Assembly: GCF_013177735.1 (NCBI RefSeq)
Contig: NZ_WOEZ01000088.1
Span: forward strand, 1-43,159
Length of the DNA: 43,159 nt
DNA from: Paraburkholderia elongata
GTDB lineage: Bacteria > Pseudomonadota > Gammaproteobacteria > Burkholderiales > Burkholderiaceae
Direction: 5' to 3'
The notes under the pieces are model-generated. The model did not search any database, was not told where the DNA came from, and saw only the letters and a program-made list of their open reading frames with translations. This document shows, one piece after another, positions 8,684-16,985 of this stretch. Made by a program: the position numbers and the translations under genes. Position 1 is the first letter of the stretch. Each line of letters starts with the position of its first letter.

Positions 8684-9418
8684 TTAACATAAAACTTGAC
8701 CTGCGACTTGCAATGCTTCCAGCAAGTCGGCCACGTTGGCAAACTCGCGATCGACCGCGGGCAATTCAGTGCGCCGCAGCATGACGACCGGCAAGCCGCG
8801 TTCGCGCGCGACTTCGAGTTTCGCTTCGGTGGCGCCGCCGCCGCTGTTTTTGCTAACGACGACATCGAAGGCCTCCGCGCTGAACAGCGTTCGTTCGCCT
8901 TCGAGCGTAAACGGGCCGCGTGTCGCCAGAATCCGCGCACGTGGATTGGCTTCGTGTGCGTCAAGGCAACGTACCGTCCAGAACTGCTGCGGCGGGATTT
9001 CGTCGAGATGCGCGAGCGGTTCGCGTCCGAGCGTGAACAGCGGCCGTCTGAACGGAGCGAGCGCGGCCGTGAGTTCGGCCCAATCGTCGACCATGCGCCA
9101 GTCGTCGCCGGCTTGCGGCTGCCAACCCTCGCGGCGCAGCGCCCAGCACGGTACGCGCACCGCGCCGCTCGCTTTCGCGGCATTTGCGCTGATCTGCGCG
9201 GCGTACGGATGCGTCGCGTCGATCACGAGGCTAATGCGTTCGTCCTGGATATAGCGCGCCATGCCTTCGCTGCCGCCGAAGCCGCCCACGCGCACCCCGC
9301 ACGATAGATCGTCCGGCACCTTGCCGAGGCCCGCGAGACTGTACACATGCCCGGGGCCGAGCTGTCTGGCGATCCGCAAAGCGTCGCCCGTGCCGCCGAG
9401 CAGCAGGACCCGCATCAT
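8684..9418 (-). CDS. cobK: Precorrin-6A reductase (CobK/CbiJ)
   Basis: A 244-residue NADPH-dependent reductase that reduces the macrocycle of precorrin-6A to precorrin-6B. It opens [20 protein letters not shown] with the expected GGTGD nucleotide site. It continues with VIDATHPYA and the KNSGG segment near the C-terminus ([18 protein letters not shown], in part), both typical of CobK. The frame stays open about 73 codons upstream of 9418, but that part overlaps cbiD and has no CobK similarity. The true ATG (9418) overlaps the cbiD stop by four bases (ATGA), indicating translational coupling. Confidence 0.92.
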   Translation of the reverse strand: MMRVLLLGGTGDALRIARQLGPGHVYSLAGLGKVPDDLSCGVRVGGFGGSEGMARYIQDERISLVIDATHPYAAQISANAAKASGAVRVPCWALRREGWQPQAGDDWRMVDDWAELTAALAPFRRPLFTLGREPLAHLDEIPPQQFWTVRCLDAHEANPRARILATRGPFTLEGERTLFSAEAFDVVVSKNSGGGATEAKLEVARERGLPVVMLRRTELPAVDREFANVADLLEALQVAGQVLC

Positions 9419-10503
9419 CGCGCGGCTCCGATCAAATTGCCCTGGCGGTCGATCGCGAACATTTCGACGGCGACCTGCGGCGGCACGATATCGCGCGCGA
9501 CAGCCAGCGCGTGACGGCAGACGATATCGCCGAGCGGCACGTGTTGTGCGTGCGCCAATGCAACCGCTTGCTGACTCGTATTGGCTGCGAGGATCGCCGC
9601 CTGCAACGCGTCGTCCGCGCCACACTCGGCGGCCCATGTTGCAAGCCGTTCCAGATCGATGCTCGAATTGCGGCTATGTAGATCGAGGTGCCCGGCTGCC
9701 AGCTTGCTGAGTTTGCCGAAGCCGCCGCACACGCTCAAGCGCTCGACCGGCGCGCGCTTCATATGCTTGAGCACGGCGCCGACGAAGTCGCCCATTTCGA
9801 TCAGCGCGATATCCGGCAGACCGTAGTGCGCGCGCATCGCGTCTTCGCTTGCGTTGCCGGTGCAGGCCGCGAGATGCATGTAACCGTTCGCACGCGCGAC
9901 GTCGATGCCCTGATGAATCGATGCGATATAGGCCGAGCACGAGAACGGCCGCACGATGCCGGTGGTGCCGAGAATCGACAAGCCGCCGAGAATGCCGAGG
10001 CGCGGGTTCATCGTTTTCAGTGCGAGTTCTTCGCCGCCTTCGACGCCGATCGTCACTTCGAAACCGCCGGTGTATCCATGTTCCGCCGCGAGTTCGGTTA
10101 GATGCTCGGTCATCATCTTGCGCGGTACCGGATTGATCGCCGGTTCGCCGACCGGCAGCGTGAGGCCGGCGCGCGTCACGGTACCGACGCCAGGCCCCGC
10201 GCGGAATATCACACCCGGTTCGGCAAGCAAGCGCACGCGGGCGAATACGATCGCGCCGTGCGTCACGTCGGGGTCGTCGCCTGCGTCTTTCACCGTGCCT
10301 GCTTCCGCGCCATCGGCAGTCAGGCGGCAGAACACCAGCGGCATCGGCACGTGCTGGCCCTTCGGCAACACGATCTCGGCGACCTCGCTGACGATACCCG
10401 TGAGCAACAGACGCGCGGCCGCGAGCGACGTCGCGGTGGCGCAACTGCCGGTCGTATAGCCGCTACGCAGCGGTGCGGGTTGTTCGGGCGTTTCTTGGCG
10501 CAT
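9415..10503 (-). CDS. cbiD: Cobalt-precorrin-5B C1-methyltransferase (CbiD)
   Basis: A 362-residue CbiD enzyme that methylates C-1 of the corrin ring after the two-carbon fragment has been removed. The N-terminal [14 protein letters not shown] motif is diagnostic, and [29 protein letters not shown] and [11 protein letters not shown] are family-typical. CbiD is classed with the anaerobic pathway, yet it lies here among aerobic-type genes (cobG, cobK). It presumably replaces CobF together with the CbiG domain fused to CobJ. Start and stop codons interlock with both neighbours (cobL stop shares its A with this ATG; the stop overlaps the cobK ATG). Confidence 0.94.
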   Translation of the reverse strand: MRQETPEQPAPLRSGYTTGSCATATSLAAARLLLTGIVSEVAEIVLPKGQHVPMPLVFCRLTADGAEAGTVKDAGDDPDVTHGAIVFARVRLLAEPGVIFRAGPGVGTVTRAGLTLPVGEPAINPVPRKMMTEHLTELAAEHGYTGGFEVTIGVEGGEELALKTMNPRLGILGGLSILGTTGIVRPFSCSAYIASIHQGIDVARANGYMHLAACTGNASEDAMRAHYGLPDIALIEMGDFVGAVLKHMKRAPVERLSVCGGFGKLSKLAAGHLDLHSRNSSIDLERLATWAAECGADDALQAAILAANTSQQAVALAHAQHVPLGDIVCRHALAVARDIVPPQVAVEMFAIDRQGNLIGAAR

Positions 10504-11819
10504 TACGGTTGGGGGGAGTCGGCTGATGTGGCTGAGGTGCCGGTTGTGCCATTAGCGGCATTGATGCCACTAGCGCCGTTCGCGCTGGTCGCACTGAACG
10601 TGCCATTGGCATCGTAAGCCGGCTTGGTGACCTCCAGCAGCGTGATCGGCAGCGCCTGGCGCCACGTATCGAAGCCGCCGAGCGGCTGGGCGTCGGCAAG
10701 CGCGATGCGGGTCAGCGTGCCGCCATGTTGCTCCCGCCACGCCGCGAGCGCCGCCTCGCCTTGCAAAGTGACCGCATTGGCAACCAGTCTCCCGCCGTCG
10801 CGCAAACGCGCCCAGCAGACGTCGAGCACACCTGGCACCGTCACGCCGCCGCCGATGAACACGGCATCCGGCACAGCCAATCCTGTCAGCGCATCGGGCG
10901 CGCGGCCGGCCACCAGTTGCAAACCCGGCACGCCCAACGCATCGCGATTGTGTTCGATGAACCGCTGCCGCTCCGCGTGCCCTTCGATCGCGATCGCGCG
11001 GCAAGTCGGGTGCGCGCGCATCCATTCGATGCCGATCGAGCCGCTGCCCGCGCCCACATCCCAAAGCAATTCGCCGGGCGTCGGCGCAAGGCGCGCCAGC
11101 GTGATCGCGCGGACGTCGCGTTTGGTCAACTGACCATCGTGGCGAAAGGCGTCGTCGGGCAAGCCGGAGGTCAGCGGCAAACGCGGGGCGCCTTCCGTCG
11201 CACGGCATTCGAGCGCGATCAGGTTCAGCGCCGCCACTTCGTCCGCGGACCACTGGTCAGCGCGTCCGTCGATGTGCCGCTCCAGATCGCCGCCCAAATG
11301 TTCCAGCACGGTCATCCGGGTCGCGCCGAAGCCGCGCGCATTCAGCAATTCGGCCAGCGCGGCGGGCGTACGCCCATCGGCGCTCAGCACGAAGACGCGC
11401 GCGCCGTCGTGCAGATGAGCATTCAGCGTCGGCAACGGCCGTCCCACCAGCGAAACCGTGGCGACATCCTGCAACGGCCAGCCAAGCCGCGCGGCCGCCA
11501 GCGACAACGACGACGGCGCGGGCAGCACCCGCAACTCACCTGCCGGCAACTGCCGCGCCAGCGTCGCGCCGACGCCGAACAGCATCGGGTCCCCACTCGC
11601 CAGCACACACACGGACCCGGTCCGCTCCGCCAGCAAAGGCGCGAGATCGAACGGCCTCGGCCATGCCGCCCGGCGCGCGGCGAGGCGCGCGGGCAGCATC
11701 GCCAGATGACGTTCGCCGCCATAAACCACCGACGCCTCCAGCAAAGCACGCCGCGCGGGCCTCCCCAAGCCGGCGAAGCCGTCATCGCCTATGCCCACCA
11801 CGGTCAGCCACGCCGGCAT
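10503..11819 (-). CDS. cobL: Precorrin-6Y C5,15-methyltransferase, decarboxylating (CobL = CbiE-CbiT fusion)
   Basis: A 438-residue bifunctional enzyme that methylates C-5 and C-15 and decarboxylates the acetate side chain of precorrin-6B. The N-terminal half is a CbiE tetrapyrrole methylase ([14 protein letters not shown], then [15 protein letters not shown]). The C-terminal half is CbiT, with the S-adenosylmethionine motif [13 protein letters not shown] near residue 255. The frame stays open upstream to 11975, but ATG 11819 has GAGGA upstream and begins the CbiE domain exactly. The last 35 or so residues form an Asn/Ala/Thr/Ser/Gly-rich low-complexity tail not expected for the family. First gene of the minus arm, divergent from cobG; no riboswitch precedes it on its own strand. 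Confidence 0.93.
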   Translation of the reverse strand: MPAWLTVVGIGDDGFAGLGRPARRALLEASVVYGGERHLAMLPARLAARRAAWPRPFDLAPLLAERTGSVCVLASGDPMLFGVGATLARQLPAGELRVLPAPSSLSLAAARLGWPLQDVATVSLVGRPLPTLNAHLHDGARVFVLSADGRTPAALAELLNARGFGATRMTVLEHLGGDLERHIDGRADQWSADEVAALNLIALECRATEGAPRLPLTSGLPDDAFRHDGQLTKRDVRAITLARLAPTPGELLWDVGAGSGSIGIEWMRAHPTCRAIAIEGHAERQRFIEHNRDALGVPGLQLVAGRAPDALTGLAVPDAVFIGGGVTVPGVLDVCWARLRDGGRLVANAVTLQGEAALAAWREQHGGTLTRIALADAQPLGGFDTWRQALPITLLEVTKPAYDANGTFSATSANGASGINAANGTTGTSATSADSPQP

Positions 11820-11886
11820 GCATCCATCCTCGTTCTGTATCTTCAAATAATGCGCTGTGCCACGCCGATCAAAGCGTCCAGCCTCG

Positions 11887-11912
11887 TTGTGCTGTTCGAA
11901 AAAAGGCATAAT
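11887..11912 (+). promoter_or_regulatory. Candidate promoter of the riboswitch-cobG arm
   Basis: CATAAT (11907-11912) is a good -10 hexamer directly before the riboswitch aptamer. TTGTGC at 11887 resembles a -35 but the spacing (14) is short, so only the -10 is reasonably supported. Its position just upstream of the aptamer is where a promoter must lie. Confidence 0.35.
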
Positions 11913-11913
11913 A

Positions 11914-12070
11914 CAGCCGCCGGTGCCCTTCGGGGCCGAAGAGGGAACACAGTGCCACTGTGGCTGCCCCCGCAACTGTATGCAGCGAGTCCGCCTGCGC
12001 TCCGCGCCACTGGTTAGACCGGGAAGGCCGCGGTGGACGATGACCTGCCAGCCAGGAGACCTGCCGGCCA
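11914..12070 (+). promoter_or_regulatory. Cobalamin (AdoCbl) riboswitch
   Basis: All main landmarks of the B12 aptamer occur in order. They are CCGGTGCCC at the 5' side, GAGGGAA (11941), GTGCCACTG, CTGCCCCCGCAACTGT (about 11964-11979), CCACTGG (12007-12013), CCGGGAAGG (12019-12027) and the B12 box AGCCAGGAGACCTGCC (about 12050-12065). It points towards cobG. About 100 bases of GC-rich sequence lie between the box and the cobG start and could fold around the initiation region. No T-tract follows, which suggests control of translation rather than of termination. In this class, bound adenosylcobalamin lowers expression. Confidence 0.95.
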
Positions 12071-12165
12071 GACTGTTCGTGCCAGCCTACATCGGGCGGG
12101 GTGTACCGATGCCGCAGCAATGCCCGCCTGGGCGGTGCTCGGGCCGTCGCGCGACGCTAAACCCG

Positions 12166-13767
12166 GTGTCCGTCTTGAATCAAGCTTCGCCCTCCACTGC
12201 TTTGCCCGATGCGGCCCTCGCGCTGCGGCCCTCGGCGTGTCCGGGGCTGCTGCGCGTCGTCGCTGCACGCGATGGGGGGATCTGCCGGATCAAATTGCCC
12301 GGCGGCAAGCTGAGCGCGGTGCAAGCTGCGGTGATCGCCGAGGTCAGCGAGCGGCATGCAGCCGGTGTGGTCGAGCTGACCAATCGCGCGAATCTGCAGG
12401 TGCGTGGCGTGCGAAGCGGACATGAAGAGGCGTTGATCGCGGCGCTGGTCGACGCGGGGCTCGGACCGATTCCGGCGACCGGTGCGGTGGATGCTGCTAG
12501 CTTGCTGCTCGCGACCTCGACGGATACTTCAGACGCATCTCCGTTCTGCGCAACGGATGCTTCGAATACGCGATCGACGACCGCACAACAAGCTCCTGCC
12601 GCAATTTCGGCATCCGCTGCGGACGATGTGCGCAATGTGATGGTGAGCCCGACTGCCGGGCGCGATCCATTTGCGCTGTTCGATACGAGGCCGCTTTGCG
12701 TCGAACTGCTCACCTTGCTGCAAACCGAAGCGCGTTTCGCGGCGCTATCGCCCAAATTCGCGCTGCTGCTCGACGGTGGCGAGCGCCTTGCCAGGCTCGA
12801 TCATCCGCATGATGTCTGGCTGGCGGCGACGCAAGCGGAAGACGGTGTGCGGTTTGTGTTTGGTTTGGCGGGTTGTCCGCCTGGGGTGGCGAACGCGGAT
12901 GCTGAAGCCGATGCGTTCCAGCATGCCGAATACGCCGACTCGCGTGAATCCACCGAGCGTCCTCGCACGGATAGCGCCGGCACCCTCGCAGCCGTGCTGC
13001 CTTCGCAAGTCGCCGTCCTTGTTCGCGCGTTGCTGCATACGTTCCTCGATCTGGCCGTCGCCGACGCCACGCGCATGCGTCATCTGCTTACCGCACATTC
13101 CATCGACGCCGTATTGCAGCACGCTCAAAAGTACGTCGATTTCCCACTGTCACGCGACACGTCGCTCGCAAACTGGCAACGCGGCACGCCGGCCGATGCC
13201 ACGTTGCGGCTCGGCGCGCACGCGCAACGAGTCGTCGGAACGCTACACGTAGGCGGCCAACCGCCGCTCGGACGCCTCGACGCCGCCATCTTGCGCAGCC
13301 TCGCCACGCTCTCGCAACAACGAGGCAACGGCACACTGCGCATAACGCCCTGGCAAAGCGTATTGCTGCCCGATATCGCTGCCGATGCAGCGCCCGCCGT
13401 GCTCGCCGAAATGAATGCGCTGGGCCTCGCCTGCGATCCCGCACAACCCATTACACACTTAATCGCCTGCGCCGGTTCGACAGGCTGCGCAAAAAGCCTT
13501 GCCGACACCAAAGCCGACGCACTGCTTTTAGCGGATCGCTTGCCCGACGACGTCGACGTCCATCTGAGCGGCTGTCCGCGCTCGTGCGCCGCCGCACATT
13601 GCGCGCCGTACACGCTGCTGGCTGCGGCGCCCGGCATCTACGACCTTTATCGACGCGACGGCCAGCCGGGTTTCGGCTCGTGCGTCGCGCACCAACTCAC
13701 GATTGAACAGGCCGCGGACGTGCTCGACCAATTGGCACACCCGGCCCGGAGCCCTATAGATGCTTGA
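12166..13767 (+). CDS. cobG: Precorrin-3B synthase (CobG)
   Basis: CobG is the oxygen-dependent monooxygenase that converts precorrin-3A to precorrin-3B and marks the aerobic B12 pathway. It belongs to the sirohaem nitrite/sulfite reductase fold. ALRPSACPGLLRVVAARDGG and ICRIKLPGG mark the N-terminal domain. The cluster ligands are visible in IACAGSTGCAKS and HLSGCPRSC (Cys435, 441, 470, 474 from this start). The start is uncertain: GTG 12166 is chosen because homology begins shortly after, while ATG 12109 is preceded by a G-rich run and lies in the riboswitch expression platform. Two low-complexity inserts (about 12505-12650 and 12890-13000) enlarge the protein. It overlaps cobH by eight bases. 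Confidence 0.88.
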   Translation: MSVLNQASPSTALPDAALALRPSACPGLLRVVAARDGGICRIKLPGGKLSAVQAAVIAEVSERHAAGVVELTNRANLQVRGVRSGHEEALIAALVDAGLGPIPATGAVDAASLLLATSTDTSDASPFCATDASNTRSTTAQQAPAAISASAADDVRNVMVSPTAGRDPFALFDTRPLCVELLTLLQTEARFAALSPKFALLLDGGERLARLDHPHDVWLAATQAEDGVRFVFGLAGCPPGVANADAEADAFQHAEYADSRESTERPRTDSAGTLAAVLPSQVAVLVRALLHTFLDLAVADATRMRHLLTAHSIDAVLQHAQKYVDFPLSRDTSLANWQRGTPADATLRLGAHAQRVVGTLHVGGQPPLGRLDAAILRSLATLSQQRGNGTLRITPWQSVLLPDIAADAAPAVLAEMNALGLACDPAQPITHLIACAGSTGCAKSLADTKADALLLADRLPDDVDVHLSGCPRSCAAAHCAPYTLLAAAPGIYDLYRRDGQPGFGSCVAHQLTIEQAADVLDQLAHPARSPIDA

Positions 13768-14386
13768 TTACATTCGCGACGGTCAGGAGATCTATCGCCA
13801 ATCCTTCGCGACGATTCGCGCGGAGGCCGATCTCTCGCGCATCCCCGCCGACCTCGAGAAACTCGCGGTGCGCGTGATTCACGCCTGCGGCATGGTCGAC
13901 GTCATTGACGATCTTCAGTTTTCCGAAGGCGCAGGCGCGGCGGGCCGCACGGCGCTTGCACAAGGCGCGCCGATTCTGTGCGACGCCGGCATGGTGGCCC
14001 AAGGCATCACGCGCGCACGATTGCCCGCGAACAACGAAGTGATCTGCACGCTCACGCATCAAGACGTGCCCGCGCTCGCGCGCGAACTCGGCAATACGCG
14101 CTCGGCCGCCGCGCTCGAATTGTGGCGGCCGCATCTGGCCGGCAGCGTCATCGTGATCGGCAACGCGCCGACCGCCCTCTTTCATCTGCTCGACATGCTC
14201 GACGACGGCGCGCCGAAACCCGCGCTAATCCTCGGTTTTCCGGTCGGTTTCGTCGGTGCGGCCGAATCGAAAGCGATGCTTGCCGAAGATAGCCGCGGCG
14301 TGCCCTACGTCGTGGTTCACGGTCGACGCGGCGGCAGCGCGATGGCCGCCGCCGCTGTGAATGCACTGGCAACGGAGGTCGAGTAA
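13760..14386 (+). CDS. cobH: Precorrin-8X methylmutase (CobH/CbiC)
   Basis: A 208-residue enzyme that moves the methyl group from C-11 to C-12 of precorrin-8X, giving hydrogenobyrinate. The conserved catalytic histidine is His41 in AVRVIHACGMVD. ILCDAGMVAQGI, VIGNAPTALFHLLDML (in part) and ILGFPVGFVGAAESK are all typical. Length is normal. It begins inside the cobG stop region (8-base overlap) and ends one base before the cobI start, so the three genes are tightly coupled. Confidence 0.95.
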   Translation: MLDYIRDGQEIYRQSFATIRAEADLSRIPADLEKLAVRVIHACGMVDVIDDLQFSEGAGAAGRTALAQGAPILCDAGMVAQGITRARLPANNEVICTLTHQDVPALARELGNTRSAAALELWRPHLAGSVIVIGNAPTALFHLLDMLDDGAPKPALILGFPVGFVGAAESKAMLAEDSRGVPYVVVHGRRGGSAMAAAAVNALATEVE

Positions 14387-15118
14387 ATGAGCGTGCAAGG
14401 CCGTTTATTCGGACTGGGCGTCGGCCCCGGCGACCCGGAACTCATCACGCTTAAAGCGCTGCGATTGCTGAAAGCGGCACCCGTGGTCGCGTATTTCGTC
14501 GCGAAGGGTAAGAAGGGCAACGCCTTCAGCATCATCGAGGCGCATCTGCATGACGCTCAACAGCATCTGCCGCTCGTTTATCCCGTCACTACCGAAGCGC
14601 TCGAGCCGCCGCTTTCGTATGAAGCGATCATCGCCGACTTCTACGACACCGCTGCGCAGATCGTCGCCGGCCATCTCGACGCGGGTCGCGACGTCGCAGT
14701 GATTTGCGAAGGCGATCCGTTTTTCTACGGCTCGTATATGTATTTGCACGACCGCCTCGCGGCGCGTTTCGAGGCTGAGGTCGTGCCCGGCGTGTGCTCG
14801 ATGCTCGGCGGTGCGGCGGTACTCGGTTCGCCGCTGGTGTATCGCAATCAGAGTTTGTCGGTGCTCTCCGGCGTCTTGCCCGAAGACGAACTGCGTCGGC
14901 GTCTCGCCGATGCGGACGCTGCGGTCATCATGAAACTGGGCCGCAATTTCGATAAGGTGCGGCGCGTGCTCGGCGAACTGGGGCTCGCGCATCGTGCGCT
15001 TTACGTCGAACGCGCGACGATGGGCAATCAGCGCATCGTCCCGCTTGACGAAGTCGATCCGATGGCGTCGCCATATTTTTCACTGCTCGTGGTGCCGGGG
15101 GAAAAATGGCAAGGTTGA
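14387..15118 (+). CDS. cobI: Precorrin-2 C20-methyltransferase (CobI/CbiL)
   Basis: A 243-residue S-adenosylmethionine-dependent methyltransferase that adds the C-20 methyl to precorrin-2, the first committed step of the corrin branch. [33 protein letters not shown] and [12 protein letters not shown] are standard CobI segments. ATG 14387 directly follows the cobH stop, with GGAGG in the cobH 3' end as ribosome binding site. The stop overlaps the downstream gene. Function is assigned with high confidence from the subgroup-specific GDPFFYGS region. Confidence 0.94.
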   Translation: MSVQGRLFGLGVGPGDPELITLKALRLLKAAPVVAYFVAKGKKGNAFSIIEAHLHDAQQHLPLVYPVTTEALEPPLSYEAIIADFYDTAAQIVAGHLDAGRDVAVICEGDPFFYGSYMYLHDRLAARFEAEVVPGVCSMLGGAAVLGSPLVYRNQSLSVLSGVLPEDELRRRLADADAAVIMKLGRNFDKVRRVLGELGLAHRALYVERATMGNQRIVPLDEVDPMASPYFSLLVVPGEKWQG

Positions 15119-16890
15119 TGGCGCCGGCGATTGTGATTCTTGGTGCGGGCGCGCTGGCGACGGCGCAGCGTATCCAGATGCTGTATGAAGGCTGCCAGGT
15201 TCATGCCTTGCAGGGCCGAGTCGAGGCTGACGTCTCATACACGGAACTCCGCGCGCATCTGTGTGATCTGTATGCGCGCGGTACGCCGATCATTGCGCTG
15301 TGTGCTGCCGGGATCGTGATTCGTTGCGTCGCGCCGTTGCTGTCGAACAAGGGCGTCGAGCCGCCGGTGCTGGCCGTTGCAGAAGATGGCAGCGCGGTCG
15401 TGCCGTTGCTCGGCGGTCTTGCTGGCGTCAACGTGATGGCTCGCGAGATTGCGGCTGCGTTGACCGTGTCGCCCGCGATCACGACGAGTGGCGAACTGCG
15501 CTTCGGCACGTGCGTGCTCAATCCGCCTGAGGGCTATGCGCTTGCCGATATTGCGCAAGGCAAGCGCTTTGTTTCGGATCTGCTGGCCGGAGAAAGCACT
15601 CGAATCGAGGGTGAAGCGCCGTGGCTCGATGATGCGCAACTGCCCCGTTCGGAATCGGCACGTCTGGCGATTCGCGTGACACCGCGTGCGTGGGATGGGC
15701 GTGATGATGAGTTGGTGATTCATCCGCGGAGTGTGGTGGTTGCGTTGACGGGTGCGGGTACGCGCTCCGCTACGAACGCGGACTTCGGCGCAAATTCCAG
15801 TTCAGATGCGCAGACGGGTTCAGGCGCGCGAATCGCTGCACTTGTGCGCGAGGCGTTTGACGCGCACGGTCTTGCGCTGCTTTCGCTCGCGGCATTGCTG
15901 GCTCCTTCCGAACACATGGCAGACTCGGCGCTCGCCGATGCCGCGGCGAGCCTGAACGTGCCGCTGCGTTTTGCCGAGCCGCGCCCGGAGGGCGGCGAGC
16001 CGCCGAGCAATTTGCTGCGTGCCGCGCTGCGCGTCCCTTATCAGACGGTGCATGACGACGCAGACACAGGGGTTGCGCTCGCGCTGGCGTCGTTGGCAAT
16101 CGACTCGGACACGATTGGCCGCGCACGCGGCCGCTTGACTGTGATCGGCCTCGGCCCCGGCAGCGCCGACCTGATGGTGCCTGCCGCCCGAACAGCGCTG
16201 AACGAAGCCACCGATATTCTCGGCTACGAAACCTACGTGAAAATGGCCGGCCCGTTACGTGCCGATCAACGCGTACACGGCACGGACAATCGCGAGGAGA
16301 TGCAGCGTGCGCGTCATGCGTTCGAACTCGCGAGCACTGGACGGTCAGTGGTGATGGTGTCGTCGGGCGATCCCGGCGTGTTCGCGATGGCGGCTGCGGT
16401 GCTTGAGGCGCTCGAAGAAGGAGGGGCGACGAACGCTGACTGGCGCGCGGTCCAACTTGCCATCGTGCCGGGGGTGTCCGCTGCCATGGCGACCGCGGCG
16501 CAAGCTGGCGCGCCGTTGGGCCATGACTTCTGCATGCTGTCGTTGTCCGACAATCTGAAGCCGTGGACCATCATCGAAAAGCGTCTCCGGCATGCCGCCG
16601 AGGCGGATCTGGTGATGGCTTTCTATAACCCGATCTCTCGCGCACGGCCATGGCAATTGGATAAAGCTTTGGACATCGTGCGGGAATATCGCCCGGCAGC
16701 GACGAAGGTGGTGCTCGGACGCGACATCGGCAGACCGGGCAGCACACTGCGTACGATCACGCTCGGCGAGCTGTGTTCAAACGATGTGGATATGCGGACG
16801 ATGGTGATCGTGGGGTCGTCGACGACGCGGGCGTTTGCTAACGGCGTCGACGGTGGCGAGTGGGTTTATACGCCGCGGTGGTATGAGTGA
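15106..16890 (+). CDS. cobJ: CbiG-CobJ fusion: cobalt-precorrin-5A hydrolase plus precorrin-3B C17-methyltransferase
   Basis: A 594-residue two-part protein. Residues 1 to about 330 are CbiG-like ([36 protein letters not shown], in part), the hydrolase that opens the lactone ring and releases acetaldehyde. Residues 344-594 are CobJ ([49 protein letters not shown]), which methylates C-17 and contracts the ring. Start at ATG 15106, after GGGGG, overlaps cobI by 13 bases; ATG 15118 in the TGATG overlap is an alternative. A Ser/Asn/Asp/Ala-rich stretch (about 15765-15835) interrupts the CbiG part. Last gene of the plus arm; no clear terminator follows. Confidence 0.93.
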   Translation: MARLMAPAIVILGAGALATAQRIQMLYEGCQVHALQGRVEADVSYTELRAHLCDLYARGTPIIALCAAGIVIRCVAPLLSNKGVEPPVLAVAEDGSAVVPLLGGLAGVNVMAREIAAALTVSPAITTSGELRFGTCVLNPPEGYALADIAQGKRFVSDLLAGESTRIEGEAPWLDDAQLPRSESARLAIRVTPRAWDGRDDELVIHPRSVVVALTGAGTRSATNADFGANSSSDAQTGSGARIAALVREAFDAHGLALLSLAALLAPSEHMADSALADAAASLNVPLRFAEPRPEGGEPPSNLLRAALRVPYQTVHDDADTGVALALASLAIDSDTIGRARGRLTVIGLGPGSADLMVPAARTALNEATDILGYETYVKMAGPLRADQRVHGTDNREEMQRARHAFELASTGRSVVMVSSGDPGVFAMAAAVLEALEEGGATNADWRAVQLAIVPGVSAAMATAAQAGAPLGHDFCMLSLSDNLKPWTIIEKRLRHAAEADLVMAFYNPISRARPWQLDKALDIVREYRPAATKVVLGRDIGRPGSTLRTITLGELCSNDVDMRTMVIVGSSTTRAFANGVDGGEWVYTPRWYE

Positions 16891-16985
16891 ATCGACGCAC
16901 ACTTATTGGTCGCTACCTGACTAGGGGACACATCTCCATCACCATCCCCATCTGCCTCCCGGCCGTCCGCTAACGCGAGCGTTCC

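Noticed and set aside
8684..9637. CobK frame extended upstream to 9637
   Set aside because: The extra 73 codons overlap cbiD and read as Arg-rich shadow; the ATGA overlap at 9415-9418 gives a clear start.
11820..11913. A second cobalamin riboswitch for the cobL arm on the minus strand
   Set aside because: No B12 box or aptamer landmarks are seen on the minus strand before 11819.
10503..11975. CobL frame extended upstream to 11975
   Set aside because: The extension passes into the divergent control region; the CbiE domain begins at ATG 11819 with a ribosome binding site.
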